A DNA stretch of 64,000 bases, taken from G963677325 sp963677325. Its GTDB lineage: Bacteria; Bacteroidota; Bacteroidia; Bacteroidales; Prolixibacteraceae. This document shows positions 34,927 to 43,994 of this stretch, in pieces (within the stretch, counting starts at the first letter, position 1; each line of letters starts with the position of its first letter). The position numbers and the translations under genes are program-made. The stretch is taken from the NCBI GenBank assembly GCA_963677325.2, contig CAXXGM010000010.1, positions 1-64,000 on the forward strand. Reading direction: 5' to 3'. The notes beneath the pieces were generated by a model, which saw only the letters and a program-made list of their open reading frames with translations, ran no database searches and was not told the DNA's origin.

Positions 34927-35985
34927 TCAGGCTTTAAATTCAATGGTCTTTTTAAGCCTGTTGCTTTCAAGGCAAGCTTCCAGAATGCGAATAGTAGTCA
35001 GCGCTTCTTCCGGTTTTACAAACATTTCTTTCCCTTCCCGGATAACCTGATAAAGATTCTCATAAAAGTAGGAAAGATTGCCTGGGATAGTTTCTATTTT
35101 ACCATAGAAATGAAGCCCATTGAAGGTAGTATTAAGGGTCCCCCAATCAGATTCAGGTTCCTTTCCCCAGTCTGGCTCATTGGGAAGCCGGTGTTGATTC
35201 AACATTTCTTCCTGGATGTCTCTTCCGTTTTTGGTAAATGATCCCTCCGTTCCATGAAGAATATATTGCGGCCCCATCTCCCGGACCAGATAGGAGGAAC
35301 GCAGATAGGTATTAAAGTTCTTATAATGAAGCCGGATATCAAAATTATCTGTTGTACGGCCTCCGGTACGAAGGACAGCAAGATGAGCTGTTACTGCTTC
35401 TGGAATACCAAAGAGCTGGACCGTTTGATCCACGATGTGTGATCCAAGATTATACAAAACTCCTGTGCGCTCATCACCATCCTCTTTCCAGGATCCTTCT
35501 CTTATAAAATTGCGGTAACGATCGTAGTGAGCTTCGAATTCAACAATCCTTCCCAATAATTTTTCCTCCACGACCTTCTTTACAGTAAGAAATCCTCCGT
35601 CCATCCGGCGGTTCTGATACACCGTCAGGACAAGCCCTTTCTTTTTAGCTAATTTTATTAAATCAACAGCTTCTTCTGAAGTCTTGGTAAATGGTTTCTC
35701 AACAACTACATGTTTACCGGCTTCAAGTGCTTGCTTTGCCATTTCAAAATGAAGAAAATCCGGAGTATTGACAATGACAAGTTCAATGGCAGGATCGTTG
35801 ATTATCTCATCGTAAGAACGAACAATAATGGAGTCGGGATATCGTTCTGAGGATTTGTTTTGAGTCCTTTCCAGAATTTTGTGTATTTTAAACTGAGGCA
35901 ATATTTTTAATGAAGGTCCGTGGAACACGGCCCCAGACATGCCAAAAGAGTTGATCGCTGTAATAATAGGATTCATAGTAATCAT
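34927..35985 (-). CDS. Gfo/Idh/MocA-family NAD(P)-dependent oxidoreductase
   Basis: 352 aa with a Rossmann domain (about 1-125), in which a glycine-rich loop is replaced by 'GMSGAVFHGP', 'NTPDFLHFEMAKQALEAGKH', and the cofactor/catalytic 'VVEKPFTKT' with Lys. A C-terminal alpha/beta domain follows ('FEAHYDRYRNFIREGSW', 'LGSHIVDQTVQLFG'), with a His/Asp pair in the expected active-site position. Members oxidise or reduce sugars and sugar alcohols such as inositol or glucose-fructose. The substrate cannot be read from the sequence. It lies just downstream of corA on the same strand with a 23-bp gap. Confidence 0.88.
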   Translation of the reverse strand: MITMNPIITAINSFGMSGAVFHGPSLKILPQFKIHKILERTQNKSSERYPDSIIVRSYDEIINDPAIELVIVNTPDFLHFEMAKQALEAGKHVVVEKPFTKTSEEAVDLIKLAKKKGLVLTVYQNRRMDGGFLTVKKVVEEKLLGRIVEFEAHYDRYRNFIREGSWKEDGDERTGVLYNLGSHIVDQTVQLFGIPEAVTAHLAVLRTGGRTTDNFDIRLHYKNFNTYLRSSYLVREMGPQYILHGTEGSFTKNGRDIQEEMLNQHRLPNEPDWGKEPESDWGTLNTTFNGLHFYGKIETIPGNLSYFYENLYQVIREGKEMFVKPEEALTTIRILEACLESNRLKKTIEFKA

Positions 35986-36008
35986 TTAAATCTTTAATGT
36001 TGTCATTT

Positions 36009-37106
36009 TTAAATCCACCTTTTCTTTCTGAAAAACATCAGCATAACTCCTGAAATAGCTAAACTCAGTATCCAGAAGTAAAGATATCCCTGTCTCCAGT
36101 TCAGTTCAGGAAGATTCTTGAAATTCATTCCATATACACCTGCCACAAAAGTCAATGGAATGAAAATCGTAGAAAAAATCGTGAGAAATTTCATGATTTC
36201 GTTGAGCCGGTTGCTAACCGAAGAAAGATAAAGATCCATCATACTTGCAGTTATGTCCCTCGATCCCTCAAGGGTTTCAATTATTTGAACGGTATGATCA
36301 TATAAATTATGAAAGTAGATTTTTGTGTTTTCGTTCATCAGGAGATTATCTGACCTTTGAAAAGAGTTTAATACCTCCCGTGTTGGCCAGATTGTCCTTT
36401 TAATATAGACCAGTCTTCTGTTTAATCTGTATATAGATTCCTGGCTGCTGGTTACAGGGTGTAAGATCAGTTCCTCCTCTGTTTCTGCAAGCACTTCACC
36501 TATATCTTCAAGAACTATAAAATATTGGTCTATAATAATATCTGCAATAGCAAACACAAGATAATCAGTCTTGTATTTTCTGATTCCTCCTTTGCTGTTA
36601 ATTATTCTCTGATATAATGATTCGAATGATTTTGGCGTCGTTTCATGAAAAGTAAGCACAAAATCTGCACCTTGAATAATGGTTACCTGCTCATTATTAA
36701 TGTCATGAGTATTCTTGTCAACTTGAATCAGGTTTAATTCCAGAAAAATGTAATCCTCACGTTCTTCTACTCTTGGACGTTGGGTTGTATTAAGAATATC
36801 CTCAATATCAAGTGAGTTTAGATTAAAAAGTTTTCCAATTTGACTGATGATTTCAGGATCATGGACGCCTGTAACCCGGATCCATTTGATCATAGGGCTT
36901 TTTAATTTCTCCGGTAAATCTTTTAAATTAACATTGGGAGATTCTTTTACATTTGATTCATTATATTCCAGTAAATCAATTTTAATCTTTTCATCCCTGG
37001 GTTTGCCGATGTATTCAATTCGTCCATGTATGGTACCTTGATGAAGCGTTCTGGGTACAAACTTATGAAGATCAATTTTCTTATATTTTTTGCGTGTCGA
37101 CATCAA
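36009..37106 (-). CDS. corA: CorA-family magnesium/cobalt channel
   Basis: 365 aa. A long cytoplasmic N-terminal funnel (about 1-300) is followed by two C-terminal transmembrane helices. The first ends in the selectivity motif 'YGMNF' and the loop is 'KNLPELNWRQGY', followed by the short basic tail 'FFRKKRWI'. Pentameric CorA proteins import Mg2+ (also Co2+ or Ni2+). Length is typical. It is probably co-transcribed with the oxidoreductase gene. Confidence 0.93.
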   Translation of the reverse strand: MMSTRKKYKKIDLHKFVPRTLHQGTIHGRIEYIGKPRDEKIKIDLLEYNESNVKESPNVNLKDLPEKLKSPMIKWIRVTGVHDPEIISQIGKLFNLNSLDIEDILNTTQRPRVEEREDYIFLELNLIQVDKNTHDINNEQVTIIQGADFVLTFHETTPKSFESLYQRIINSKGGIRKYKTDYLVFAIADIIIDQYFIVLEDIGEVLAETEEELILHPVTSSQESIYRLNRRLVYIKRTIWPTREVLNSFQRSDNLLMNENTKIYFHNLYDHTVQIIETLEGSRDITASMMDLYLSSVSNRLNEIMKFLTIFSTIFIPLTFVAGVYGMNFKNLPELNWRQGYLYFWILSLAISGVMLMFFRKKRWI

Positions 37107-37488
37107 AAATCGAGGTAAGATATTTTAATTCCACTAAAATACTAAATAATTGTATGTTTTTATGATAATCTTATTCTTATTTCCATATCCCTGAAGTGCT
37201 TTTAATTTTAATTATATTTGAATATCAACCTTATAATTCCGACATTAATTGCCGTGTTAAATAAATTAGTGCCTTATAATATCTTACTGCTTTTTCAACG
37301 GCAGGGTTTAAGGAAAAGATATCAACAAAAAAAGAAGCTACTCTTTTATCTGGTACTGATTGGAATACCTTTGTTTTATGATGTTTTTTGTCGGTCGCGT
37401 TTCAATAAACACCCCGTAAGGTTATTCCCTGTGATTGGATCGAACATTCTCCGGTTCCATGCAGCGAGCAAAAACTAAGCCTTGTACC

Positions 37489-37521
37489 GGACTTGGTATG
37501 GACTTGGTACGGAGTTGGTAT
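37489..37521. repeat. 11-bp tandem repeat, locus 2 of the GTAC family
   Basis: Three 11-bp units: GGACTTGGTAT, GGACTTGGTAC, GGAGTTGGTAT. They share the 11-bp period and GGTAC/GGTAT core with the arrays at 34741-34803 and 45193-45236. The surrounding 511-bp gap (37107-37617) between the convergent-side genes contains no supported gene; an 86-codon frame at 37218-37478 lacks protein-like features. Confidence 0.7.
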
Positions 37522-37617
37522 AGGGAAAAAATACAAATTGTTTTGGATCAAATCCAAAATACCCGACGGGGAATATTTAGGAGAATTAAGTTCCTCCGCT
37601 TAGATCGAACGAACGAT

Positions 37618-38136
37618 TTAATTGAATTGATTAATGACTCCCTGATCCAAAAGATCTTCTTCTATTTCAAGATCATGTTCCAGAAATTCATTCATGTTGT
37701 CTTCAGAGTCAAATTCGGCAATGACCCCGTTATATACTACTGTCCATGTTTCGTGTCCATGGAGTATTTTAAGACCTGGAAGTTCAGGGCTGAAATCCTT
37801 TACCGGAAAACCGGGTTTGTTCCCATCCTCCTGGTCCAATTGCTGCAGATACGATGTATAGAAATCGCGTGCCGGAAAGAGATCATCCAATATTTCCTCA
37901 TCATCAGCTCGTTCCAGAAACTCATAAGCCTCAATCCGGTAGATTTCCAAAACCCCTTCAGTATTAATATAGAGGACATCAGCAAAAGGTTTCTCCGGTC
38001 TGTTTTCTATTTCTTCAAATTCGAGAGATTCTACTTTAGCCAGGAAACGGGGATGCTGATTATGGAAAATGAATTCAGCCGGTTGATCTTCCGAAGCAAG
38101 AATGTCATTGCAAATTAAATATCTGGATGTTTTCAT
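37618..38136 (-). CDS. Acidic protein of unknown function in the Hdr-like operon
   Basis: 172 aa, strongly acidic, soluble, without Cys clusters, signal peptide or transmembrane segments. Residues about 1-110 look like a compact alpha/beta domain ('YLICNDILASEDQPAEFIFH', 'DVLYINTEGVLEIYRIEAYE'), and the end is a Glu/Asp-rich helix. The start is 2 bp beyond the stop of the HdrD-like gene, so it is the last gene of the operon and probably serves the complex as a regulatory, assembly or partner subunit. I do not recognise a family. A longer plus-strand frame overlapping it is a shadow. Confidence 0.75.
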   Translation of the reverse strand: MKTSRYLICNDILASEDQPAEFIFHNQHPRFLAKVESLEFEEIENRPEKPFADVLYINTEGVLEIYRIEAYEFLERADDEEILDDLFPARDFYTSYLQQLDQEDGNKPGFPVKDFSPELPGLKILHGHETWTVVYNGVIAEFDSEDNMNEFLEHDLEIEEDLLDQGVINQFN

Positions 38137-38138
38137 AA

Positions 38139-39974
38139 TTAGATTTCTATCATTTCCGGAACTTTATATTCCAGTTTTGTAATTTTAACCATGACTTTAC
38201 CCTTTTCAAGATTAGCAGAAACAAGCTCGGCGATATCTTTAACGGGTTTGTCTGAATATTGAGCAATGCTCTTTTTACACATCGGACATGATGTAGCAAT
38301 ACAATCCGCTTCAGGGCTATTCAATATTCCGGCGGTGGCTTTTTGAATCTTTTCCCTTTCCGAAGCAGGGATAGATATATTTCCAAGACTTCCGCCACAA
38401 CACAGGGACTTTTCTTTTTCCTGGTTAACAGATACAAGATTTGAAAATTTTTCAAGTAATATCCTCGGTTGTTCATATATACCAGATCCCCGTCCTAATT
38501 CGCATGGATCGTGGTAAACGATCTTCTGTTCATCTGCTCTGATGGCTAATTTTTTTCTCTTTATAATCTCAGGAAGAAATTCGCTGTGGTGCAGGATCCT
38601 TAGATTAAGATTGTAATCTTCTTTAAAACTCTTGTAACAGATAGGACAGGAGGTTACCAAAGTTTTAGCTCCTGATGAAATTATCAGATTCCGATTACTC
38701 TCCATCAGCCTTTTTGCCGCTTCAAATTGCCCTGAAAGTTTTAAAGGACGGCCGCAGCAGATACTGCCTTTCTCATCAAGGAAAAGATAGTTCAGATTCG
38801 CTGCATTAAAGATCTTTATCATTGACTGGATGATCGAAGGAGATAAATGGCTCATACATCCAGCAAAATAGATGATATCCGTCTTTGGTGTTTTAGAGTC
38901 TTTCAGATACGAAAAGTCGTAAGGAAAATTATTGCAATGATTCTTTCTCTGAACCAAGCGCTGCCGGGTCAGATCAATTGCAACGGGACATACATCATTG
39001 CATCTGCCGCACATCATGCAATTGTCAGAAAGCTTTGGAGCCAGTTTATTTGAACGCAAATCCCTTAGAAAATAGACCATTTGAGCTGATCCGCTCTTTT
39101 TCTGTCCATTCATCTGACAGGGATCGATGCAGATTCCGCAGCGTGAACAAGACTGCAGTTCATATTCTGAAAATCCTGAGAACTTGTCCTTTGTTTTAAT
39201 TCCATAATTCCTTAGAAATACTAAAATGATTTCCGTAGGAATATGCATATACCGGGAATAGGGTATTGTGATTAAAAATGAGCCCAGAGCAGTGGAATAC
39301 AGCCACCAGAAAATAACAGAAGCTTGTTTTACAGGTATAAACGTTCCAAGAAAATCTCCAAATGGCTGGGTTAGAAAACTTCCATTCCCCGAAAAAGATG
39401 CTGTTGAACTTTCAGCCAGTAACCGTAAGGGGAAAATCAGCCACAATAAAGTAAGGGATAGCCTGTCGGCTGTGGTATGTTTTGTTCTTTTTTTTAATCC
39501 GGTAATCCTGGAATAGAAACGTTTAGCAACAGCAATCATCAATCCGGTCAGAATAAAAAACAGCAGAAAATCCATTGATGCATTCAGAGACTGCAGGAGC
39601 AGGGATTCATGAGGAGTTTGTTCAAAGAAACGAAAAAACACCGGATAATAAATTTCATTGGCTACATCGTGTGTGTAGTACAAAGTTTCCAATTTTCCTA
39701 CAACAATAAGAAGAAACCAGCCAAAGGCAAGACTCATGTGCATGTATCCCAGGAGAGGATTTATCCTGAATATTCTGCGGTGAATCAGGCTTTCCATGAA
39801 CACTTCTTTTATGGCTTTTAAAGTACTTACTGAGAGGATATTGCTCTTAATTTTTTCATAATCATCTTTCTCCAATCTTCTGAACCATTTGACATACCTC
39901 CACAATAGCATCAGAGGCAGCAGAATGATGCCAATGCAAAATGGAATCACAAAAAGATTAAAGGGAGTTGACAT
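38139..39974 (-). CDS. HdrD-like iron-sulfur protein with membrane anchor
   Basis: 611 aa. Residues 1-265 hold about five to six transmembrane helices related to the cytochrome-b (NarI/DsrM-like) anchor, with His in 'LGYMHMSLAFGW' as possible haem ligand. Residues about 275-350 hold two [4Fe-4S] motifs ('CSRCGICIDPCQ', 'CMMCGRCNDVCPV'). Residues about 360-600 hold two CCG (cysteine-rich) domains ('FAGCMSHLSP', 'CCGRPLKLSG', 'SCPICYKSF', 'HDPCELGRGSG', 'CCGGSLGNI', 'SCPMCKKSI'). This is the DsrK/HmeD/HdrDE fusion type and would pass electrons between menaquinone and a thiol/disulfide or soluble partner. It overlaps the upstream gene by 17 bp. Confidence 0.88.
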   Translation of the reverse strand: MSTPFNLFVIPFCIGIILLPLMLLWRYVKWFRRLEKDDYEKIKSNILSVSTLKAIKEVFMESLIHRRIFRINPLLGYMHMSLAFGWFLLIVVGKLETLYYTHDVANEIYYPVFFRFFEQTPHESLLLQSLNASMDFLLFFILTGLMIAVAKRFYSRITGLKKRTKHTTADRLSLTLLWLIFPLRLLAESSTASFSGNGSFLTQPFGDFLGTFIPVKQASVIFWWLYSTALGSFLITIPYSRYMHIPTEIILVFLRNYGIKTKDKFSGFSEYELQSCSRCGICIDPCQMNGQKKSGSAQMVYFLRDLRSNKLAPKLSDNCMMCGRCNDVCPVAIDLTRQRLVQRKNHCNNFPYDFSYLKDSKTPKTDIIYFAGCMSHLSPSIIQSMIKIFNAANLNYLFLDEKGSICCGRPLKLSGQFEAAKRLMESNRNLIISSGAKTLVTSCPICYKSFKEDYNLNLRILHHSEFLPEIIKRKKLAIRADEQKIVYHDPCELGRGSGIYEQPRILLEKFSNLVSVNQEKEKSLCCGGSLGNISIPASEREKIQKATAGILNSPEADCIATSCPMCKKSIAQYSDKPVKDIAELVSANLEKGKVMVKITKLEYKVPEMIEI

Positions 39975-40299
39975 TTGAATATGCTCTTTTAATGTGATGA
40001 ATAATATTTCTCGTATTTACCCCTCTTGGACAGATAATCTGACACTTTCCACACATCATGCATTTGGATATTTCTTTGTTTAATCCGGCTGTTTCTCCGC
40101 GCTGGATCAGAATATTTATTTTTCTCGGATTAAAATCAGTAAATTTTGCAGCAGTGCAGGTCGCAGAACAACTTCCACAACCGATGCACCATTTAAATGA
40201 AATTTCATTCCTGCTGATGTAATTGGCTATTGAAAGATCATTTGAATCCAGGTCAATCTGCCTGGCTGCAATTATTTTATAGCCCCAATCTTTCATCAT
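39958..40299 (-). CDS. HdrC-like 4Fe-4S protein (second copy)
   Basis: 113 aa with two [4Fe-4S] motifs, 'CIGCGSCSATCTAAKF' and 'CMMCGKCQIICPRGV', the pattern of heterodisulfide reductase subunit C. It should relay electrons between the flavin subunit and the HdrD-like membrane subunit. Its start overlaps the stop of the HdrA-like gene by 4 bp (ATGA type), and its end overlaps the HdrD-like gene, so translation of the three is coupled. It is shorter than the operon's other HdrC-like protein. Confidence 0.88.
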   Translation of the reverse strand: MMKDWGYKIIAARQIDLDSNDLSIANYISRNEISFKWCIGCGSCSATCTAAKFTDFNPRKINILIQRGETAGLNKEISKCMMCGKCQIICPRGVNTRNIIHHIKRAYSNVNSL

Positions 40300-41339
40300 T
40301 TAATCTCCCTCATTTCCTTTAAATAAGAAATAACTTTTGCCGAAGCAGCTCTTGCATCTGTCAAAGTTTCCTGGAGTGATAGAGGTTCTTTACAGGTTCC
40401 AGTTAAAAATATTCCAGGAACATTCGTTTCATTAGAATGAACAGGCTTTTCCAGGACTTTGAGAAATTTTCCTTCCGTGAATTCTAAGGATGCCGAATTT
40501 CCTAATGTTAAAGATCCTTTAGGAGGAACCATCCCAACCAGAAGAACGACCAGATCAAAGTTCATCTTTAAGGGCCTTCCCACCAAAGTATCTTCTGCTT
40601 TCAATTGTAGGGAACCATCAAAATTCTGAGCTATCTCCGATACTCTTCCCCGTACAAATGTAACACCCCATTTCTGTTGGGCTTCAATATACAATTCTTC
40701 AAAATCCTGTCCGTACATACGCAGATCCATATAGAAATTGAAAACTCTTGCTTGCGGCAGATGCTGTTTAATTTCGATGGCCTGTTTAACGCCTGTCACG
40801 CAGCAGACCCTTGAACAGTACAAGTTTCCTGATTTCTTATCTCTTGATCCTACACAGTGAATAAATCCGATTCTTTCAGGAATTTTACCGGTGGAGGTTA
40901 TAATTGGTTTACCCTGAGAAAGTAAATTTTCGAGATCAACAGAGGTAATGACATTATCGTAAATGCCATAACCATATTCTTCTTTACGTGAAGCCTCAAA
41001 GGGTTGAAATCCTGATGCAATCAGGACCGCTTCTCCAGTTAAGGTTTTACCATTCTTCAGAGTGATTTGGTGATTGTTCTGATTACTTGAAATTTCAACA
41101 ACTTCGGAGTTGGTAATAACAGAATGATTTCCCTTTTTTAAATTTTTCTCAAGATAATCTTTAACCTCAGAACCGGATTTGAAATTTGGGAAAAGCCTGT
41201 GCCACTGATTCAATTTCCCTCCCGTCTGATCTTCTTTTTCAAGTACTGTTACTTGATAATCAGTATGATAGAATCCATTTGCAGCTTCCAATCCTGCAGG
41301 ACCTCCTCCAATAATTATGACTTTTTTTTCAATGCTCAT
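40296..41339 (-). CDS. HdrA/QmoA-like FAD oxidoreductase
   Basis: 347 aa. The N-terminal FAD-binding loop is 'IIGGGPAGLEAANG' and the HdrA/Qmo-specific Cys segment is 'HCVGSRDKKSGNLYCSRVCC'. The C-terminal 'GIFLTGTCKEPLSLQETLTD' closes the FAD site. Compared with methanogen HdrA (about 650 aa) it lacks the extra ferredoxin domains, so it is close to the minimal QmoA-like form. It is the flavin centre of the complex and a candidate site for branching or bifurcating electrons, which is not proven here. It overlaps both neighbours by 4 bp. Confidence 0.88.
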   Translation of the reverse strand: MSIEKKVIIIGGGPAGLEAANGFYHTDYQVTVLEKEDQTGGKLNQWHRLFPNFKSGSEVKDYLEKNLKKGNHSVITNSEVVEISSNQNNHQITLKNGKTLTGEAVLIASGFQPFEASRKEEYGYGIYDNVITSVDLENLLSQGKPIITSTGKIPERIGFIHCVGSRDKKSGNLYCSRVCCVTGVKQAIEIKQHLPQARVFNFYMDLRMYGQDFEELYIEAQQKWGVTFVRGRVSEIAQNFDGSLQLKAEDTLVGRPLKMNFDLVVLLVGMVPPKGSLTLGNSASLEFTEGKFLKVLEKPVHSNETNVPGIFLTGTCKEPLSLQETLTDARAASAKVISYLKEMREIK

Positions 41340-42403
41340 ACAATTAAAAATTGGGGCTTTTGTGGTTGTCCTATTTCCTTTCCGTTTTTACCAAGATATT
41401 TCTCTTCTTCCTTATAGGCAATGCCCATCTTATCCAATAAAGGTTCCACCGAAATCTGGTGCATCTGTAATCCAAGTTCCCATGGTGAATATCCTAACAC
41501 CAGGCCTGCCATTTCTTCGAAAGTAAGGACAGGGATTCCCATTCCGTTTTCTCCGTATGTTATACCTTCCATCTCGGCAATGGTATACTGCCAACGATCC
41601 AGGAACATAGGACATCCGGGACAATTGGTAACAATAAAATCAGGTTTATAGGGCTGCATGGATTCGAATTTCTTTTTGGAATTGGAAATACTGTAACCCC
41701 TGTTTGCTCTGATCAGGTAATTTCTGAATCCAAATCCACAGCAATGACGCCTCTCCGGATAATCAATGACATCCCCTCCCCATGATTCTATCATACCGGT
41801 CAGCACATGAGGAAATTCTGCTCCACCGATGCCATTTGAAGGGAACATCTTGGAATAATGACAACCAATATGTTCTACGACTCTCAAAGGCTTTCCTGTA
41901 TTGGTATTTTGCAGAAGGAATTTTGCCTTTCCTCTGATTTTTTCTTTGTTCTTATAGAATACATCTGAAGCATGGGCCAGATTCTCAGGTTTTTTGAACT
42001 CCCTTTTGGTCGCTTTCCAGAGAAATTCCCGGATTTTATTCTCTTTCTCAGGAAAATGTTTCCAGGTATCAAGCACTTCTGTGTAAAGACCAAAAGAAGT
42101 TACACAGGAAGGAACGAAATTTTTATATCCACTTTCTGTCATAAGGGCGAACTGCCGCGCAATGACCGTCATGGTAGTATCCAATGGGATAACATCGCTA
42201 TGATAACCGATACCGGTACAGGTAGTGTGTCTGGCATCTTCATAAACATCCTTTCCAAGATCATTTCTGAGTATGTTCAGAAATGCAGTTTCTGCGCCCG
42301 GGAAAAAAGTCTGCCGGATACAGCTCCTTACATAGAAGTAATGATCATCTGCAACTTCCTTTTGATATTCTTCCCATATTCTTTTTTTACCCTCTGATGC
42401 CAT
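41336..42403 (-). CDS. HdrB-like CCG-domain protein
   Basis: 355 aa, related to heterodisulfide reductase subunit B. The C-terminal CCG domain is complete ('VEHIGCHYSKMF', 'RHCCGFGFRN', 'TNCPGCPMFLD'), the type that binds a non-cubane [4Fe-4S] pair at the disulfide site. The first half ('RSCIRQTFF', 'TTCTGIGYHSD') keeps Cys residues in a less canonical arrangement. It is about 60 residues longer than classical HdrB. It lies between the HdrC-like (upstream, 68-bp gap) and HdrA-like genes. It is presumably the catalytic subunit, but the disulfide substrate in a non-methanogen is unknown. Confidence 0.85.
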   Translation of the reverse strand: MASEGKKRIWEEYQKEVADDHYFYVRSCIRQTFFPGAETAFLNILRNDLGKDVYEDARHTTCTGIGYHSDVIPLDTTMTVIARQFALMTESGYKNFVPSCVTSFGLYTEVLDTWKHFPEKENKIREFLWKATKREFKKPENLAHASDVFYKNKEKIRGKAKFLLQNTNTGKPLRVVEHIGCHYSKMFPSNGIGGAEFPHVLTGMIESWGGDVIDYPERRHCCGFGFRNYLIRANRGYSISNSKKKFESMQPYKPDFIVTNCPGCPMFLDRWQYTIAEMEGITYGENGMGIPVLTFEEMAGLVLGYSPWELGLQMHQISVEPLLDKMGIAYKEEEKYLGKNGKEIGQPQKPQFLIV

Positions 42404-42471
42404 TTACTTTATTGTCTTGAAATTATTGGAACTTTGGCTCTTTATTTTAAGTCTATTGATTTATTTTTTCG

Positions 42472-43182
42472 CTAAACATTGTGAGTACCGTTATTGGCCG
42501 TATAGACCTCGTCAAAATACTCGTTATCTATTCCCTCGGGTGTTATTTCCATGCCTAGTTCAGCAGCTTTCTCTTTGGAATTTTTTTCAATGGCTTCAAA
42601 CATATCATAACATCCTGTTATCTCGAATATCTGATCTAATTCGTTTAATGTTCCTTCAGGTATATTGCGTAGAATCCCTTGTCCGCTTTGTTTATAATTG
42701 CCTCCCAGTTTTTCGAGTACTTCAGGAGTATTGGCATAATACCATTCCCAGACGGGGCCTTGCTCAGGGTGAGTAAAAGGTGAAACGATGTCCGGATTTA
42801 CGCAATAACCCGATTGCAGAATATTATGACCAATTACCCTTTTCAAGGCAAATTGCTGTCTGCCTTTTTCGGAATCTGTGAAATACCCTAATTCCTGAGA
42901 TATTTTCCTTAAAGCCATAATGACAAATCCGGGTGTGTTATTCTGGGGACACCTGGTCTTGCAGGACATACACTGACCACAATACCAGATTGTTTCGCTT
43001 CTCAAAAGGGATTCGATTGCTTTTTCATCACGGCTTTGAACCGTATTGCAAATTATTCTTGGATCATAATGATAAAATTCTGCCGCCGGGCAGATTGCAG
43101 AACAAATGCCGCAATTCATACAGGAATTGAGACCTTCCACAAATCGAATATCCAACATTAACCGATCATAGAGAACTCCCAT
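42472..43182 (-). CDS. HdrC-like 4Fe-4S protein (first gene of operon)
   Basis: 236 aa with two [4Fe-4S] sites, 'CMNCGICSAICPAAEF' (about residues 18-35) and 'CGQCMSCKTRCPQNN' (about 70-85), and an all-helical C-terminal part as in HdrC. It is the first gene of the minus-strand operon hdrC-hdrB-hdrA-hdrC2-hdrD-unknown. A candidate -7 box (43227-43234) lies 45 bp upstream. It relays electrons between flavin and CCG subunits. Confidence 0.88.
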   Translation of the reverse strand: MGVLYDRLMLDIRFVEGLNSCMNCGICSAICPAAEFYHYDPRIICNTVQSRDEKAIESLLRSETIWYCGQCMSCKTRCPQNNTPGFVIMALRKISQELGYFTDSEKGRQQFALKRVIGHNILQSGYCVNPDIVSPFTHPEQGPVWEWYYANTPEVLEKLGGNYKQSGQGILRNIPEGTLNELDQIFEITGCYDMFEAIEKNSKEKAAELGMEITPEGIDNEYFDEVYTANNGTHNV

Positions 43183-43226
43183 TTACCGAATTTTAATATG
43201 AAATAGTAAAAAATTCATCTCTAAAG

Positions 43227-43234
43227 CAAAATTA
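43227..43234 (-). promoter_or_regulatory. Candidate -7 box of the Hdr-like operon
   Basis: On the minus strand TAATTTTG matches TAnnTTTG, about 45 bp before the ATG of the first gene. No clear -33 box is present at the right distance, so confidence is modest. Confidence 0.4.
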
Positions 43235-43296
43235 AGCTTTGTGCAGATGAAAAATCGCAGTAAAAAATGGTATTTTGTAATGGGTATAAATACTTA

Positions 43297-43932
43297 CTAA
43301 GGCTCTATTAACTGATTTTTAATAGCGTACATTACCAGGCCTGCGGTATTTTTACAATTGGTTTTATCAAGGATATTAGCTCTGTGCTTTTCTACTGTAC
43401 GTTTACTTATAAAAAGGCGGTCTCCTATTTCCTGATTAGATAATCCTTCACTGATCAAAAGTAATATTTCTATTTCCCGTTCTGATAATTCCGGCTCGGT
43501 GTCTTTTGATTCTTTCACCAGTTTATAATTCTTCAAAAGATTCTGCATCAGTTCCTGAGAAAAGTAGTTCCCGCCTGCCATTACTATATCACAAGCGGTT
43601 TTAACTTCCTGAAGATTGGAGTTCTTCAGAAGAAAACCTTTTACACCGGCCTCTACCATCCGGTCAAAATACTCCTCCTCACCATACATGGATAATGCTA
43701 TTATTTTCAAATCCGGATTGTTATCTATCGCAAGTTTTGCTGCATCTATACCACTGATAAAAGGCATTTCTATATCCAGGAAAATGATATCGTAATCATT
43801 TTTAACGATAATCTCAAGAAATTCTTTGCCGTTTGAAGCTTCACCTGAAACTTCGTATCCAGGAAGAGTATCCAGCAACATTTTTAATCCATTCCGGAAT
43901 AAAGCGTGATCATCGACAAGGAGTATTTTCAT
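43297..43932 (-). CDS. NarL/FixJ-type response regulator
   Basis: 211 aa. A receiver domain (about 1-120) has the acidic pair in 'LLVDDHALF', the phospho-acceptor Asp in 'IIFLDIEMP' and the conserved Lys in 'GFLLKNSN'. A LuxR-type helix-turn-helix (about 145-208) has 'LSEREIEILLLISEGLSNQE' and 'RLFISKRTVEKHRANI'. It is 62 bp downstream of the sensor kinase on the same strand and ends 115 bp from the start of the Hdr operon. A role in controlling redox or respiratory genes is plausible from position only. Confidence 0.92.
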   Translation of the reverse strand: MKILLVDDHALFRNGLKMLLDTLPGYEVSGEASNGKEFLEIIVKNDYDIIFLDIEMPFISGIDAAKLAIDNNPDLKIIALSMYGEEEYFDRMVEAGVKGFLLKNSNLQEVKTACDIVMAGGNYFSQELMQNLLKNYKLVKESKDTEPELSEREIEILLLISEGLSNQEIGDRLFISKRTVEKHRANILDKTNCKNTAGLVMYAIKNQLIEP

Positions 43933-43994
43933 TTTTCACCAATTTTAATTTTAATAATCTGAGCTTAATTCAACCATAATCCTTGTCTTGGTAA

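Noticed and set aside
37218..37478. 86-codon open frame on the plus strand
   Set aside because: Composition is not protein-like, there is no ribosome-binding site or neighbour relation, and it runs into the repeat region.
37435..38118. 227-codon open frame on the plus strand
   Set aside because: It lies antisense to the 172-aa operon protein, which fits the operon spacing and reads as a normal acidic protein; the plus frame is a shadow rich in Phe/Ile.
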